From contig NC_087388.1 in NCBI RefSeq assembly GCF_963675165.1, positions 3,601,047-3,665,046 on the forward strand: a stretch of 64,000 nucleotides of DNA. The letters run 5' to 3'. The stretch is from Halichondria panicea (Eukaryota; Porifera; Demospongiae; Suberitida; Halichondriidae). Position 1 is the stretch's first letter. Each line of letters opens with the position of its first letter. Below are positions 63,936 to 64,000 of the stretch, piece by piece. Position numbers and translations under genes: made by a program. Under the pieces are notes generated by a model that worked only from the letters and a program-made list of their open reading frames with translations, made no database searches and was not told the origin of the DNA.

Positions 63936-64000
63936 AGATAAAGTAAGGAAAGGGATTGGCAACGGTCGAAAAAATGTGACTATCCTTGATGCGCTACGTC

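Overview
The window is nuclear DNA from an intron-rich invertebrate animal. The genes it carries are metazoan (a PLEKHG-type RhoGEF, a plexin-type Sema/PSI/IPT receptor, a chondroitin-synthesis enzyme, a centriolar coiled-coil protein). Most exons are 40-250 bp with plain GT-AG introns, and intergenic and intronic DNA is AT-rich and packed with short terminal-inverted-repeat (TIR) elements. A sponge or another early-branching animal is my best guess, from the divergence of the proteins and the style of the repeats; it is an inference.

Layout. 1-4700: nested transposons. 1543-3827 is an element interrupted by a second one (2060-3803) with a perfect 9-bp target duplication, which carries decayed RecQ-helicase and zinc-finger reading frames. 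4777-24441, minus strand: a PLEKHG-like Rho guanine-nucleotide exchange factor in about 21 exons, with introns swollen by repeats. 24442-27538: intergenic. 27539-33240, minus: a class 3 aldehyde dehydrogenase, 11 exons. 33241-33455: a 215-bp divergent interval, presumably a shared promoter. 33456-46116, plus: a coiled-coil protein resembling CEP128, 30 exons. 46667-58575, plus: a receptor with a complete plexin-type ectodomain and one membrane span, but a 238-residue tail with no visible RasGAP or kinase domain and several SH2-ligand-like tyrosine motifs. 58939-60627, plus: an uninterrupted chondroitin sulfate N-acetylgalactosaminyltransferase. 60628-64000: repeats, a neprilysin/ECE C-terminal fragment, and a possible partial gene at the right edge.

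The genes form no obvious pathway; this is ordinary eukaryotic gene order. The exon models were built by eye from splice sites, phase continuity and family similarity. The four spliced genes keep one open frame across all proposed junctions. The start of the RhoGEF is the weakest point. The most notable items are the plexin ectodomain on a non-catalytic tail and the family of 9-bp-duplication transposons.
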